Shown here piece by piece: positions 29,343-38,735 of a stretch of DNA of 53,190 nucleotides. The notes under the pieces were generated by a model. The model had not been told where the DNA came from, searched no databases, and worked only from the letters and a program-made list of their open reading frames with translations. Location: contig JANYEI010000170.1 of assembly GCA_025363205.1 (NCBI GenBank), positions 1 to 53,190 on the forward strand. Direction: 5' to 3'. Numbering within the stretch: position 1 is the stretch's first letter; each line of letters starts with the position of its first letter. The position numbers and the translations under genes were made by a program. The DNA comes from Frigoribacterium sp. (lineage in GTDB: Bacteria; Actinomycetota; Actinomycetes; Actinomycetales; Microbacteriaceae).

Positions 29343-30310
29343 ACCGCTTGCCTGTCGCTCGGGGGCGGCGTCTCGATAAGCAGCTGGCTCACGATGCTCG
29401 ACGCGGTGACCCCGTCGAATTCCGCCTCGGGATCGAGCACGAGCCGGTGGGCGAGCACCGGCTCGGCGAGAGCCTTCACGTCATCCGGAATCACATAGTG
29501 CCGGCCGTTCGCGGCCGCAAGCGTCTTGGATGTGCGGATCAGGGCGAGGGCCCCGCGCACGCTCGCGCCGAGGCGCACTTCGGTCGCCGAGCGCGTCGCC
29601 TCGACGAGACGCGAGACGTAATCATTGATTGTGGCGTCCACGTGCACTGTTCGAGCGAGAGCGCCCATTTCTACGATCACCTCGTCGGTGGCTATCGGCG
29701 GCAGTATGGTGTCGTGGGCCTTCACGCCGGATCCTTCGAGGATTCGTACGGTCGAAGCGTGGTCGGGATAGCCAATGGAGGCCTTCATAATAAAGCGGTC
29801 GAGCTGTGCTTCCGGCAGCCGATAGGTTCCGGCCTGCTCGATCGGGTTCTGCGTGGCGATCACCATGAATGGCGCGCCCACATCGTGGGAGATGCCGTCG
29901 ACGGTGACCCGACCCTCCTCCATCACCTCGAGCAGTGCGGCCTGGGTCTTGGGGCTCGCTCGGTTGATCTCGTCCGCGAGCACGATGTTGGCGAAGATCG
30001 GGCCGCGGTGGAACTCGAATGCCCCAGCCCCCTGGTCGTAGATGCTCACGCCGGTGATGTCCCCAGGAAGCAAATCAGGGGTGAACTGAATGCGGCTCGT
30101 CGAACCTTTCACGCTTTGCGCCATGGCGCGCGCGAGAGACGTCTTGCCCGTTCCGGGGAAATCCTCAAGGAGCAGGTGCCCCTCACTCAGGAGTGCCGTG
30201 AATGACAGCTTGATGACGAAGGTCTTTCCGAGAAGTACCTGGTCGACATTCGCCACAAGGCGATTGAAGATATCGGAAAACCAGGTGGCTTGCTCGGGTG
30301 TCATGGTCAT
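29339..30310 (-). CDS. MoxR-family AAA+ ATPase
   Basis: The 323-residue AAA+ ATPase has Walker A FPGTGKTS (51-58), Walker B LADEIN (111-116), sensor 1 ATQNPIEQAGTYRLPEAQLD and a C-terminal lid. MoxR proteins act as chaperones that mature or activate specific protein complexes, usually through partners with VWA or DUF58 domains. It lies 36 nt after the giant Ig/FN3 gene and is coupled to the DUF58 gene by GTGA, so the two probably act together on an envelope complex. Confidence 0.93.
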   Translation of the reverse strand: MTMTPEQATWFSDIFNRLVANVDQVLLGKTFVIKLSFTALLSEGHLLLEDFPGTGKTSLARAMAQSVKGSTSRIQFTPDLLPGDITGVSIYDQGAGAFEFHRGPIFANIVLADEINRASPKTQAALLEVMEEGRVTVDGISHDVGAPFMVIATQNPIEQAGTYRLPEAQLDRFIMKASIGYPDHASTVRILEGSGVKAHDTILPPIATDEVIVEMGALARTVHVDATINDYVSRLVEATRSATEVRLGASVRGALALIRTSKTLAAANGRHYVIPDDVKALAEPVLAHRLVLDPEAEFDGVTASSIVSQLLIETPPPSDRQAV

Positions 30311-30346
30311 GCGGGTGCCTCTCGGTTCAGCGGGGATCTCCGCACG

Positions 30347-33300
30347 TTATCGGACATTACCGTTGATGTCGTACCGGATTGTGTAGGCACTGCCTCCCGC
30401 ACTGACGATGATGGTGAGCAGCGGCTCCTGCCCGAGCGTCACAACCGCGATGCACGTACCGCCCTGGCTGGTATCCGCGGGGAGAGGCGTCTCTCCCACC
30501 CCGTTTCCGCAGGAGTACTGCACGCTGGGGTAGGTCGCCGAGGTCCAGCGCGGCCACGTGAACGTGCCACTCGGATTAGTCGGATTGGCTGGGTCATTCA
30601 GCGGCGTGAAGGTGACCGGTCCGATCTGAGGGTCTACGGGTGTCCCGAGGGGGAACGCGGCAGACCAGCTCGACTGGCAGATGGCGCCGGTTCCAGGATA
30701 GGAGCGGCAGGCACGCAGTTCGACCGACACATCGTGGCCGTATTGGGTGCCGTTCGCCGTGAGGAAGCTCCCGAACGGCACAGCGCTGACCGACTGAGAG
30801 CTATCAACGCCGGTGCCCCGAAGCCGGTAGAAAAAGCTGTAGTCGCTCGACAGCGGCGACCCGATCGAGGCTCCGTCCAGCGTGAAATCGTAGGCGTTCC
30901 CGTTCTTGTTCGGGCCGGTGAAGGATGCCTTGGTAATTACCCCCGGACTTGTATGGGTGGATACGACAGGGCTCGAGGTGCACCCGATGCTGTTCTCCGC
31001 GAACACGACGAGGGAATAGCTCGATTCGGTAGAGAGCCCGACGAAGGTGGTCGTCGTCGAGATACCGACGGACTGCGAGCTTGATCCGGACGGGTTGGGC
31101 GCGGCACAGGTCGGGCTCGTCCCGGTAAAGGCGATCGCACGATAGCCGGTGATCTGCCGACCGTTGTCGGTGAACGCGCCAGCCCACGCCACCGCGATCG
31201 AGCTGTCGGTCGCGGTCGCCGTTGGTGACGAGACCGATAACGGGAGACCGGCCGGAGTGCCACTTGTGCTTGCCGAGTTCCAGGTCGCCAACGCCGCGAG
31301 CGCCGAGTTGCGTGCGCTAAGGGAGACAGACACGTTCTGGCCGTTGGTCAGGCCGACGACATCCGTCGAACACGTTCCTCCACTGCAGGCTGAGGGAGCT
31401 ACGTCCGTCGTGGTGCCGCCGACGCCAAGGCGATAGTTGTTCACGGCGCTGCCGCCGGACGGCGTGATCACCGCGTTCCAGCTGATTCGGAGGCCGCCGT
31501 CGAGCGGAGCCGCGATGAGTCCGGTAGCGGCCGGTGGAATGATGTCCGACCAGACCGTGCTGCCAAGGTCGGCTGCATCCGAGGATCCGATCCCGTTGAT
31601 CGCCTTGACCGCGAGCCGAACTCCGTTGACGGGGCCGTTGCCGGCAGTGGTGATGTCACATACGGCCACCGCACAGGCGGTCGTCGACAGCACCGCTCCT
31701 CCGGCGGAAGTCATGATCACGTCGAAGCGGCTGATCGGGGAGTTGTTCGACAGTCCCGGGCTCCAGCGCAATGTCAGAACGCGATCGCCGAACGAAGACA
31801 CATTGAGAGACGTCACCGGGTCCGGTTTATCCTGCACCGAGACCGTGATGGACCCCCAGACGTAACGGTTGGGATCTCCCGTCGCGTCGGCGACTTCGTA
31901 TTGCAGCGTGGTGTCCACCGGCTGGGCGGAAGACGACGCGGTGACCGTCACTCGTTGGTTGTCCGCGCTCGGTGTGATGGTGAGCCCACTCGGCACAGAA
32001 TTGCCGTCAAGCCCACGGATGGCGAGCACTCTGAGTGGTTTGCCCGGGAACGGATTGGTGGCCTCGTCGTTGGCGAGTACATCCACGGTCGTGGTCTGGC
32101 CGCGCGGCGCAAGAATGGAATCCGGCGCCGGAACTGCGAGTGGGCGGCTCGACGCCACGATGTTCAGTTCGATTTGGCCCTGCTGGCCGGTGCCCGTGTT
32201 GTCAGAGACTCCGACCAGGATAGCGGTAGATGCCCCCTTTACCGCCCCCTCGTCGGCGCGAAGCACGAGCTTCTGCCCGGTTTTCGTATAGGTGAAACCC
32301 TGGGGCAATGGGCTGAGTACGGAGTAGGAGAGCTGGGCAAGGTCATTCGGATATGGATAGTTTGTGAGCTTGAGCAGATCGAGTTCTTTTGACATCCCGG
32401 GCTCGAAGTCGATGACGCCGCCGATGAAGGCCGGCGGCTGGTTCTGGCGTGGCGTCACCTTGATAGGCAGCACAAGCGTGGCCTTGCGGCCATTCGGATC
32501 GGTCGCGGAGGTACCGTCGGTCACTTCGAACGAGATCGACGCGGGCCCGAAGTACTTATCGGCCGAGGTGAACCGCAGGGTGTGGTCGTTGAGTACCAGG
32601 CCGGAGCCGTCGGCGTGAGTTGCCTGCACGCTGGTCGAGTCGGTGACACGCACCTGCTTGTCCCCCACCGCGAGCACGTAAGCGTTGAGATCGATCGTCA
32701 GGGTCGATTCACTCACCACCGTGAGCGGGATCGCCTTGCGGTTGAGCTGCGGAAGGGCGTCGTTGAGCCCCGGAACCCAGACGAAAGCGTAGGAGACAAC
32801 GCTCGCGTCATCCGGATGCGCGACGGCGAAGGGGATGATTTGACTCTTGTTCTGCACCGTGACGTGGATTCGTTTGTTCGCGGTCACCCGGGTTTCGCTT
32901 GAATACCCGGGCAGCACCGATACCGTGAGTGTCGAGACGTTGGCATCGGCGAAAAAGACGTTCTTCAGCACGTTCACATCGAGCGACTCGCGTCCGAGTA
33001 CATCGGAGAGGGTGAGAACGGTGTCGTGCACCACCGGGAAGGCTCGCGGCGCATCCGTGCTCACGACAACGGTGATGAAGGCGGAACTCGCCCCACCAAA
33101 GGCGTTTTCGATCGTGTAGACGAGGCCGTAGGTTCCGGGCTTACTTGGTGGAGTCACCTTCACGATGTCGCCCTCGATTCGGGCGACCGTGTCTTTCGTG
33201 TTCGGTTCGACCTTCGTGATGGTGAGGGGGCCACCATCCGGATTGGAGTCGTTGAGGAGCGGCTGCACCGAGACGGTACCGCCCGGCCTGGTGCGCACCT

Positions 33301-36241
33301 CGTCGGAGACCGCGATGGGATTCCGAGCTCCCTGTAGCTTCGGGCTGATTCCCACTCGCACGATTCCCGTTGCCCGCGCGCCGAGAGCGTCGATAACGGT
33401 ATAAGTGAAGGAATCCGTACCCGCTGAGTAGTCGCCAGCTAGATAGTCGACATAGTCGGTTCCGACCACGGAGACCGAACCCTTGGTGGGGTTCGTCGCC
33501 TGCCCAAGCAACTGCACGGAGTCCCCATCGGGGTCGATTCCGGTAAGCGGGATCGGAATCCGCACCGACTCTCCCGCGAGCACTCGCGCGGTTACGAGTT
33601 GGGGCACCGGCGGGTTATTGGTGGCAACCACCGCCTCGCGCACCGAGATCTTCACTTGCGCCTGCGCGACCTGGCCATTGGGGTCGGAGATCTCGTAGAC
33701 GGCGGTGAAATCACCGGTCTTCTGTGGTGCGAGGTAGCGCAGGACGGTGCCCGATGCGAACAGCAGTCCAGAATTGCCTCCGAGCGGCGTGGAGAGAAGC
33801 GGGTTGAGCGTGAGCTCTTCCCCGTCCGGTTGCACGTCGTTGTTGAGAACCGGAATATCGATCGCATCACCAACGCGCACCGTCACGCTGTCATCGTTGG
33901 CGATCGGCGGCTGAAGGCGACTCGGTCGCGGGATCTCCACGACATTGACGACGCCCTCAGCTTCGGCAAGCCCGTTGGTGATGCGGTAGTTGAACGTGAC
34001 GGGACCCGACTGGAGTGGGGCGGTGAGTGTGACTCGAATCGACCGCTGGTCGATCACCTGAGCCGTCACGCCAGAGGTGGGGGCGAGGTTGTAGACACTG
34101 GTCACGAGCAGCACTGCGCCAGCCGGGTCACGGTCGGTGGACGCCACATCGACAGTCTGCGTACTCAGGGAGTGCACGAAAATATTCTTCGGAATCGTGA
34201 TCGGCTTGGTGTTGGGGTCCGGTGGGGCGGCGACATCGATGCGCACTACCCCATTGGCCGTCTGATCTCCATCGTTGACGACGTAATCGATATAGTGCGT
34301 GCCAACCTGGTCGCTCAGGAAACGGAAGGTGCCTGCCTCGAGACTCGGGGTAATTGTGACGCCGCTCTTTGCGGGCACACTGGCGAGTCGAAGTGTTCTT
34401 GAACCGCCGCGTACATGCTCAAGCGGAGCGAGCGTGATCTCCTGGCCCGCATAGGTCAGCTTTGCGTAGGGATCGGGGATGATCTTCACCGATCCGACCG
34501 CCTTGACCGTGACGGAGAGTCCCCCGGTTCCGCTCGCCTTGCCATCCGACACGACGAGGGCGACCGATTGCAGGCCGGTCATTGATCCACCGGCGGTGAA
34601 AACAACGGTTCCCTCGGGTTTGTAACTTACCGTGGCCGGTGCCGCGGTGACAGCCGAGGTGAGATAGAACGGATCGCCATCGGGGTCCACCCAGTCGCCG
34701 AGCACGTTTTGGGTCACCCGTCCACCCGAATAGACCAAGGCATTGGACTTCCGCACCTGGAACGGCGGAGAATTCTCCGACGGTAGTCGCACTGTCACCG
34801 TCACTGTGGCGGCAGCACTTCCTCCGCGTCCGTCGCTGATCGAGTAGCCGAACACTACTTTTCCGCTCGCCGACGGTGTGAGGGTCACCTGCAATTGCTG
34901 GCCCTCATTGAGGATGTCGATACGACCGATCGACGGGTCGATCGCCGTCACATCCGTGATCACCAGCACATCACCGTTTGGATCGTAGTCGTTCAGAAGA
35001 ACCGGGAGCACGCTGGTACGACCGGGTCGCGCCCCGAACGAGTCGTCAACAGCGACCGGTGGCACCTGGGCCTTCTTGAGGTCGGGTGGTGTGTCTTCGT
35101 TGTTCTGCTCGACCTGTTGCTTGTCTTGGCGCACGGTAATCAGATCAGCCCAGTTGTCGATAAGCTCGCCGCGCTGCTGCACCGCCCAGACACCGCCACC
35201 CCGGGGATCGCTCAGCACGAGTCGGTCCACGTTCGAGACGAAAGTCAACCCGGAAGCGGATGCTGGCATCGAGTTGAGGGACATGGTCGTCGCAGCCTCG
35301 CCGGCACACTGCCGCCAGGCCGAACCGATCGACCACGCCGCGAACTCGCACTCGCCCATCACATGCGGGGCTACCGGGACACCCGCCCGGCCGGTGACAA
35401 GCTGCACCGGGCTTCCGCCGCCCATGGGCACCTTCAGTAGCCCGGTAGCCGTGGCGATGAGCACTGAGTCGCCCGCAGTGGATGCCTGCTGCAGCACGGC
35501 ATTGCCCCCCGAAGAGATCCGACCGGAGAGATCGACGGTGCCGTTCGCCGTGAGGATAGTGCGGCTCACCGAGTCGAAGAGCACCCAGTGGCCGCCGACC
35601 GAGGTCACCGAGACATCCCGCCGGGAACCACCGAAGCGCGCGCGCGCAGACTCGGCCACGATGTCGGAGTGCGCGGCATCCACCCGGTAGACCTGGCGGG
35701 TATCGGCGGAGTAGCCGAACAGCATGCCATCCGGGGTCACACTCGTGACCGCATTCGCCCCGAGATCGAGGGTGGCCGGCGACTGCGCATCGAAGGTGGG
35801 CAACTGGGCGAGCGGCACTATCCACACCTGGCCGGTGCCTCCGGCAGTTATCACGACATTGTCGCCGGCGAGGAAGAGCTGCGGAGTCTGGGGTGGCAGG
35901 GGAACGCTGTCGATCACCTTGGAGGTGGCTGGATCGACGATATCGACTTTATTGTCGGTGCGATCGAACAGCAGTACTGTCGCACCGCGCTGGATCGTCT
36001 GGATGTCCGTCCCGCTGGAACTGACGACCGTGTTGAGGGCGAGCACCTGCGTATTGGCCCGGCCGATCACCTGCCGGGCGCCGTTGGCCACCCAGACCGA
36101 GCCGTCGTTCAGATCGAGCCGCTGCGCCGTATATCCGGTCGACACGATGGCGACGGCGGCGACGAGAGCCGCGATCACTGATCCGCTCGTCGCGGTGGCG
36201 ACGAGGGAGCGGTGGCGGAAAAACCATTGCCTCAGAGTCAT
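30347..36241 (-). CDS. Giant membrane-anchored Ig-like/fibronectin type III repeat protein
   Basis: The 1964-residue protein has a short cytoplasmic N-terminus and one TM helix (about 12-33) and is otherwise predicted to be outside. Residues 40-360 look like beta-propeller blades (WVANGARQVIG, DIVDPATSKVIDSVPLP). From about 390 to 1465 come roughly ten cadherin/Ig-like modules with recurring VLxNDxxPxGD-type motifs (VLLNDYDPNGD, VDPDGDP, GIDPDGD, LLNDSNPDGG). From about 1470 to the end come FN3-like modules (VTSLNVSSFGDRVLTLRW). No LPxTG or second anchor is seen at the C-terminus. The ATG lies 10 nt after the kinase stop. It is probably a surface adhesin, a wall-binding rod or the sensor arm of the kinase system. 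Confidence 0.85.
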   Translation of the reverse strand: MTLRQWFFRHRSLVATATSGSVIAALVAAVAIVSTGYTAQRLDLNDGSVWVANGARQVIGRANTQVLALNTVVSSSGTDIQTIQRGATVLLFDRTDNKVDIVDPATSKVIDSVPLPPQTPQLFLAGDNVVITAGGTGQVWIVPLAQLPTFDAQSPATLDLGANAVTSVTPDGMLFGYSADTRQVYRVDAAHSDIVAESARARFGGSRRDVSVTSVGGHWVLFDSVSRTILTANGTVDLSGRISSGGNAVLQQASTAGDSVLIATATGLLKVPMGGGSPVQLVTGRAGVPVAPHVMGECEFAAWSIGSAWRQCAGEAATTMSLNSMPASASGLTFVSNVDRLVLSDPRGGGVWAVQQRGELIDNWADLITVRQDKQQVEQNNEDTPPDLKKAQVPPVAVDDSFGARPGRTSVLPVLLNDYDPNGDVLVITDVTAIDPSIGRIDILNEGQQLQVTLTPSASGKVVFGYSISDGRGGSAAATVTVTVRLPSENSPPFQVRKSNALVYSGGRVTQNVLGDWVDPDGDPFYLTSAVTAAPATVSYKPEGTVVFTAGGSMTGLQSVALVVSDGKASGTGGLSVTVKAVGSVKIIPDPYAKLTYAGQEITLAPLEHVRGGSRTLRLASVPAKSGVTITPSLEAGTFRFLSDQVGTHYIDYVVNDGDQTANGVVRIDVAAPPDPNTKPITIPKNIFVHSLSTQTVDVASTDRDPAGAVLLVTSVYNLAPTSGVTAQVIDQRSIRVTLTAPLQSGPVTFNYRITNGLAEAEGVVNVVEIPRPSRLQPPIANDDSVTVRVGDAIDIPVLNNDVQPDGEELTLNPLLSTPLGGNSGLLFASGTVLRYLAPQKTGDFTAVYEISDPNGQVAQAQVKISVREAVVATNNPPVPQLVTARVLAGESVRIPIPLTGIDPDGDSVQLLGQATNPTKGSVSVVGTDYVDYLAGDYSAGTDSFTYTVIDALGARATGIVRVGISPKLQGARNPIAVSDEVRTRPGGTVSVQPLLNDSNPDGGPLTITKVEPNTKDTVARIEGDIVKVTPPSKPGTYGLVYTIENAFGGASSAFITVVVSTDAPRAFPVVHDTVLTLSDVLGRESLDVNVLKNVFFADANVSTLTVSVLPGYSSETRVTANKRIHVTVQNKSQIIPFAVAHPDDASVVSYAFVWVPGLNDALPQLNRKAIPLTVVSESTLTIDLNAYVLAVGDKQVRVTDSTSVQATHADGSGLVLNDHTLRFTSADKYFGPASISFEVTDGTSATDPNGRKATLVLPIKVTPRQNQPPAFIGGVIDFEPGMSKELDLLKLTNYPYPNDLAQLSYSVLSPLPQGFTYTKTGQKLVLRADEGAVKGASTAILVGVSDNTGTGQQGQIELNIVASSRPLAVPAPDSILAPRGQTTTVDVLANDEATNPFPGKPLRVLAIRGLDGNSVPSGLTITPSADNQRVTVTASSSAQPVDTTLQYEVADATGDPNRYVWGSITVSVQDKPDPVTSLNVSSFGDRVLTLRWSPGLSNNSPISRFDVIMTSAGGAVLSTTACAVAVCDITTAGNGPVNGVRLAVKAINGIGSSDAADLGSTVWSDIIPPAATGLIAAPLDGGLRISWNAVITPSGGSAVNNYRLGVGGTTTDVAPSACSGGTCSTDVVGLTNGQNVSVSLSARNSALAALATWNSASTSGTPAGLPLSVSSPTATATDSSIAVAWAGAFTDNGRQITGYRAIAFTGTSPTCAAPNPSGSSSQSVGISTTTTFVGLSTESSYSLVVFAENSIGCTSSPVVSTHTSPGVITKASFTGPNKNGNAYDFTLDGASIGSPLSSDYSFFYRLRGTGVDSSQSVSAVPFGSFLTANGTQYGHDVSVELRACRSYPGTGAICQSSWSAAFPLGTPVDPQIGPVTFTPLNDPANPTNPSGTFTWPRWTSATYPSVQYSCGNGVGETPLPADTSQGGTCIAVVTLGQEPLLTIIVSAGGSAYTIRYDINGNVR

Positions 36242-36251
36242 CTAGGTCTCG

Positions 36252-37709
36252 TCACCCCCGGAAATCAAGGCACTTCTCCGCGCTCGGAGGTCCCGTTTTG
36301 CCCTGCCGGTTGACCGCGACAGTGATGCAGACCTGATCTCCTGCCTTGGCGTCCTGGGCGAAATAGTCGGTAGAGGTCTGCAACGCCGATCGACCGTCGC
36401 CCGTGGTCACCTGGTAGGAGTCATCGACCGTGAGCCCAGGATCCGTCCAGCTGAATTTGATCGCGCCTGAACCTGCCGTGGCGACGATATTCGTCACGAG
36501 TGGGATCTGGTCCGAATTGGCGCGGATGAGCACGAAAGTAGCGGTCGCTCCGAGCGCGATCACGAGCACCGCACTAACGATGAGACCCCACGCGAGCGCG
36601 CGCATCCCTCGCCAGCGCTCTGTCGGGCGCGTTTCGCTGTTCTGGCCCTTCTGGCGGCTGCTCTGGCCCTTCTGGCGGCTGTTGTGGTCACCGGCGGTCT
36701 GCCGCATCATGGTGCCGACAGGCGCATAGATAACACTGGCCGAGCGGCGGCGGCGGCCTCGGGCAGTGGCGACTACTCCTCCGACGCCACGTACTCGCGT
36801 GCGATCCTCGAGGTCCGAGACGGTCGCGAGCGCCCAGTCGTCCATTGCGACCTCGATTGGCGTCTGCGGCACCCCAAGCTCGGTCTCGATCGACTGCAGT
36901 TCGCGCACCAATTCGAGCACGCTCGCCGGCCGGTTTTCCGGCTTGCGGGACATCGCCTGGGCGAGCACCCGTTCGAGACTCGGCGGCACGTCTGAGCGCC
37001 CGATCAGCTGGGGCCGTGCACGGTTGATGCGGGAGATGAGGTCGGCGGACTTGTTCGACTCCCCGGGGATCTCGAAGGGCGATCGGCCGGCGAGTAACGA
37101 ATACACGGTGGCCGCGAATGACCAGACCTCTGATGCGATGCTGCCGGACGTCTCATCCATCAACACTTCCGGCGCTGACCACGGGATTGAGAGGCCGACC
37201 GACTCGTGGGTGTCCGCCTCGCTCAGCGTGGATGCAATACCGAAGTCCGAGAGCACCGGATGCCCGTAGGCAGTGAGCAGGATGTTCGACGGCTTGATGT
37301 CGCGATGCAAGACGCGCGCGCGATGTGCGGTTTCGATCGCGCTGCCAATTTTCACGGCGATGCGCAACACCTCCGGCACCGGAATCCGTTCGCGTCGATA
37401 GCGTTCGCTCAGCGACGACGAACAGAGTTCCATCACGAGGTATGGACGACCGTCGGAAGAAACACTCGCCTGATAGACCGTGAGGATCGAGGGATGCGAG
37501 CTGAGCTGAGCCATCAGGTTTGCCTCGGCCTGAAACATCTGGCGGACCTGGTCGTTGACCACCTCACTCAGCATCACCTTGACGGCGACCTGGCGACGCG
37601 GCATATTTTGCTCATAGAGAAATACGTCGGCGAATCCCCCGGAACCGAGCACATGGATCGTCGAGAATCCGGGCAGCACGGGAGGCTGCGAGGGCAATCT
37701 TCGTGCCAT
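36252..37709 (-). CDS. Receptor-type Ser/Thr protein kinase with FN3-like extracellular domain
   Basis: The 485-residue protein has a full kinase domain at about 14-275: GSGGFADV (22-29), K44, HRDIKPSN (135-142), DFG (155-157) and APE (179-181). A juxtamembrane stretch contains a short duplicated SRQKGQ motif (344-355). One TM helix (371-395) is followed by an outer domain of about 80 residues with an FN3-like pattern (IVATAGSGAIKFSWTDPG). The same fold type recurs in the giant protein encoded next, which suggests contact or common ligands. A GAAGGAGG site precedes the ATG. It is the first gene of the seven-gene run ending at the EssC-like ATPase. Confidence 0.92.
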   Translation of the reverse strand: MARRLPSQPPVLPGFSTIHVLGSGGFADVFLYEQNMPRRQVAVKVMLSEVVNDQVRQMFQAEANLMAQLSSHPSILTVYQASVSSDGRPYLVMELCSSSLSERYRRERIPVPEVLRIAVKIGSAIETAHRARVLHRDIKPSNILLTAYGHPVLSDFGIASTLSEADTHESVGLSIPWSAPEVLMDETSGSIASEVWSFAATVYSLLAGRSPFEIPGESNKSADLISRINRARPQLIGRSDVPPSLERVLAQAMSRKPENRPASVLELVRELQSIETELGVPQTPIEVAMDDWALATVSDLEDRTRVRGVGGVVATARGRRRRSASVIYAPVGTMMRQTAGDHNSRQKGQSSRQKGQNSETRPTERWRGMRALAWGLIVSAVLVIALGATATFVLIRANSDQIPLVTNIVATAGSGAIKFSWTDPGLTVDDSYQVTTGDGRSALQTSTDYFAQDAKAGDQVCITVAVNRQGKTGPPSAEKCLDFRG

Positions 37710-37777
37710 CTCTCCTCCTTCGGCAACACCGGCTTTGGACCGGTCGGTGCAGTGGGCCCGGCTAGCCCAGATCTTCT

Positions 37778-37783
37778 ATTGTA
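37778..37783 (-). promoter_or_regulatory. Probable -10 element for the kinase-led operon
   Basis: TACAAT on the minus strand lies about 70 nt before the kinase start, downstream of an AT-rich stretch in an otherwise GC-rich region. No clear -35 is seen. A leader of about 60 nt with a strong ribosome-binding site would result. Confidence 0.45.
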
Positions 37784-37802
37784 AACACGCCTTGTTTGGG
37801 GT

Positions 37803-37815
37803 GATTTAATAAATC
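37803..37815. promoter_or_regulatory. AT-rich palindrome upstream of the kinase promoter
   Basis: GATTTA-A-TAAATC is a perfect 6-1-6 inverted repeat about 20 bp upstream of the TACAAT. Its position fits an activator site or a repressor site near -35. It is one of the most AT-rich spots in the window. Confidence 0.4.
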
Positions 37816-37825
37816 TGCTGGTCAA

Positions 37826-37861
37826 AGGCCTGTTTTTGGCCCCCTTTTGGGGGTCAGGCCT
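37826..37861 (-). terminator. Nested hairpin at the PP2C stop codon
   Basis: AGGCCTG (37826-37832) pairs with CAGGCCT (37855-37861), enclosing a second stem of CCCCC and GGGGG around a TTTT (plus-strand) loop. On the minus strand the structure begins within the PP2C stop codon and is followed by TTTG. It probably ends the FHA-PP2C transcript, or attenuates read-through into the kinase operon. Confidence 0.55.
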
Positions 37862-38699
37862 ACGGCATCGGAGTGGACGAGGTGCGGGGAATTGTGCTCT
37901 CAAACTCACCGAGACCGGAGGTCTCGAGCACGTCGATGACGATGGTGGTGATATTGTCCCGCCCGCCTCCCTCGAGCGCTGCCGCGACGAGAGCGAGGGC
38001 GGTCTCTTCGGCGGCGAGACCGGCGGCCAGATGCAGGCGGATGGCCTCGACATCCAGTTCCTTCGTGAGGCCGTCAGAGCACACCAGCAGCCGAACTCCC
38101 TCCCGCACGGGCACGACCCAGTAATCGGGTACCGCCTCGATATTGAAGCCGACGGCCCGGGTGATCACATTGCTGTCGGGATGTGATTCGGCGTCTTCGG
38201 CGCGGATCACCCCGGCATCCACCAATTCCTGCACCACCGAATGGTCTACGGTCACCTGCACAAGTGTCTCGCGCTCGAAAAGGTAGACGCGTGAATCACC
38301 GACGTTGAAGACCGTCCAGAACGGCTCGTCGCCCTGCAGCGAGAGTGCGGCACCGGTAACAGTGGTACCGACCCCCAGCTCCTTCTCGTCTGCCACCATA
38401 CCGATGTCGATGGTGGCGGCTTGCAGCCCGCGCTCGATCGTGTCGGCATCGGTGAAAAACTCGGTTACTGCCTCAGCCAACCGGTCGACGACTGCCGCAC
38501 TGGCAATATCACCGGCAGAATGCCCACCCATGCCATCTGCCACGGCAAAGATCGGCGACCGTGCCAGAAAACTGTCTTCATTGTGAGCCCGACGACGCCC
38601 CGTGTCGGTGGCCGCTCCCCAGGCAAGCACGAGCCGGGCTTCCGGAAGCTCCGGAATGTCCACTCGGAAGCGCGCGACGCTCTCGCCGATCTCGGTCAC
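37860..38699 (-). CDS. PP2C-family Ser/Thr protein phosphatase
   Basis: Metal-dependent phosphatase that would reverse kinase action. The 279-residue cytoplasmic protein has all PP2C metal and phosphate motifs: NEDS (40-43), ADGMGGHSAG (54-63), GTTV (111-114), NVGDSR (132-137), SDGLT (208-212) and GGRDNIT (245-251). It has no TM segment, unlike PstP of the mycobacterial division cluster. It follows an FHA gene by 36 nt and precedes the kinase operon, so the three form a write-erase-read set. Confidence 0.95.
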   Translation of the reverse strand: MTEIGESVARFRVDIPELPEARLVLAWGAATDTGRRRAHNEDSFLARSPIFAVADGMGGHSAGDIASAAVVDRLAEAVTEFFTDADTIERGLQAATIDIGMVADEKELGVGTTVTGAALSLQGDEPFWTVFNVGDSRVYLFERETLVQVTVDHSVVQELVDAGVIRAEDAESHPDSNVITRAVGFNIEAVPDYWVVPVREGVRLLVCSDGLTKELDVEAIRLHLAAGLAAEETALALVAAALEGGGRDNITTIVIDVLETSGLGEFESTIPRTSSTPMP

Positions 38700-38735
38700 G
38701 GAAGCCTTTCGCGAGTCATTGGCGAGGTCGGCTCG

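Noticed and set aside
27774-29498. Plus-strand open frame of 574 codons
   Set aside because: It lies opposite the DUF58 gene and the start of the transglutaminase-like gene. Its composition is shadow-like and it has no recognisable domain.
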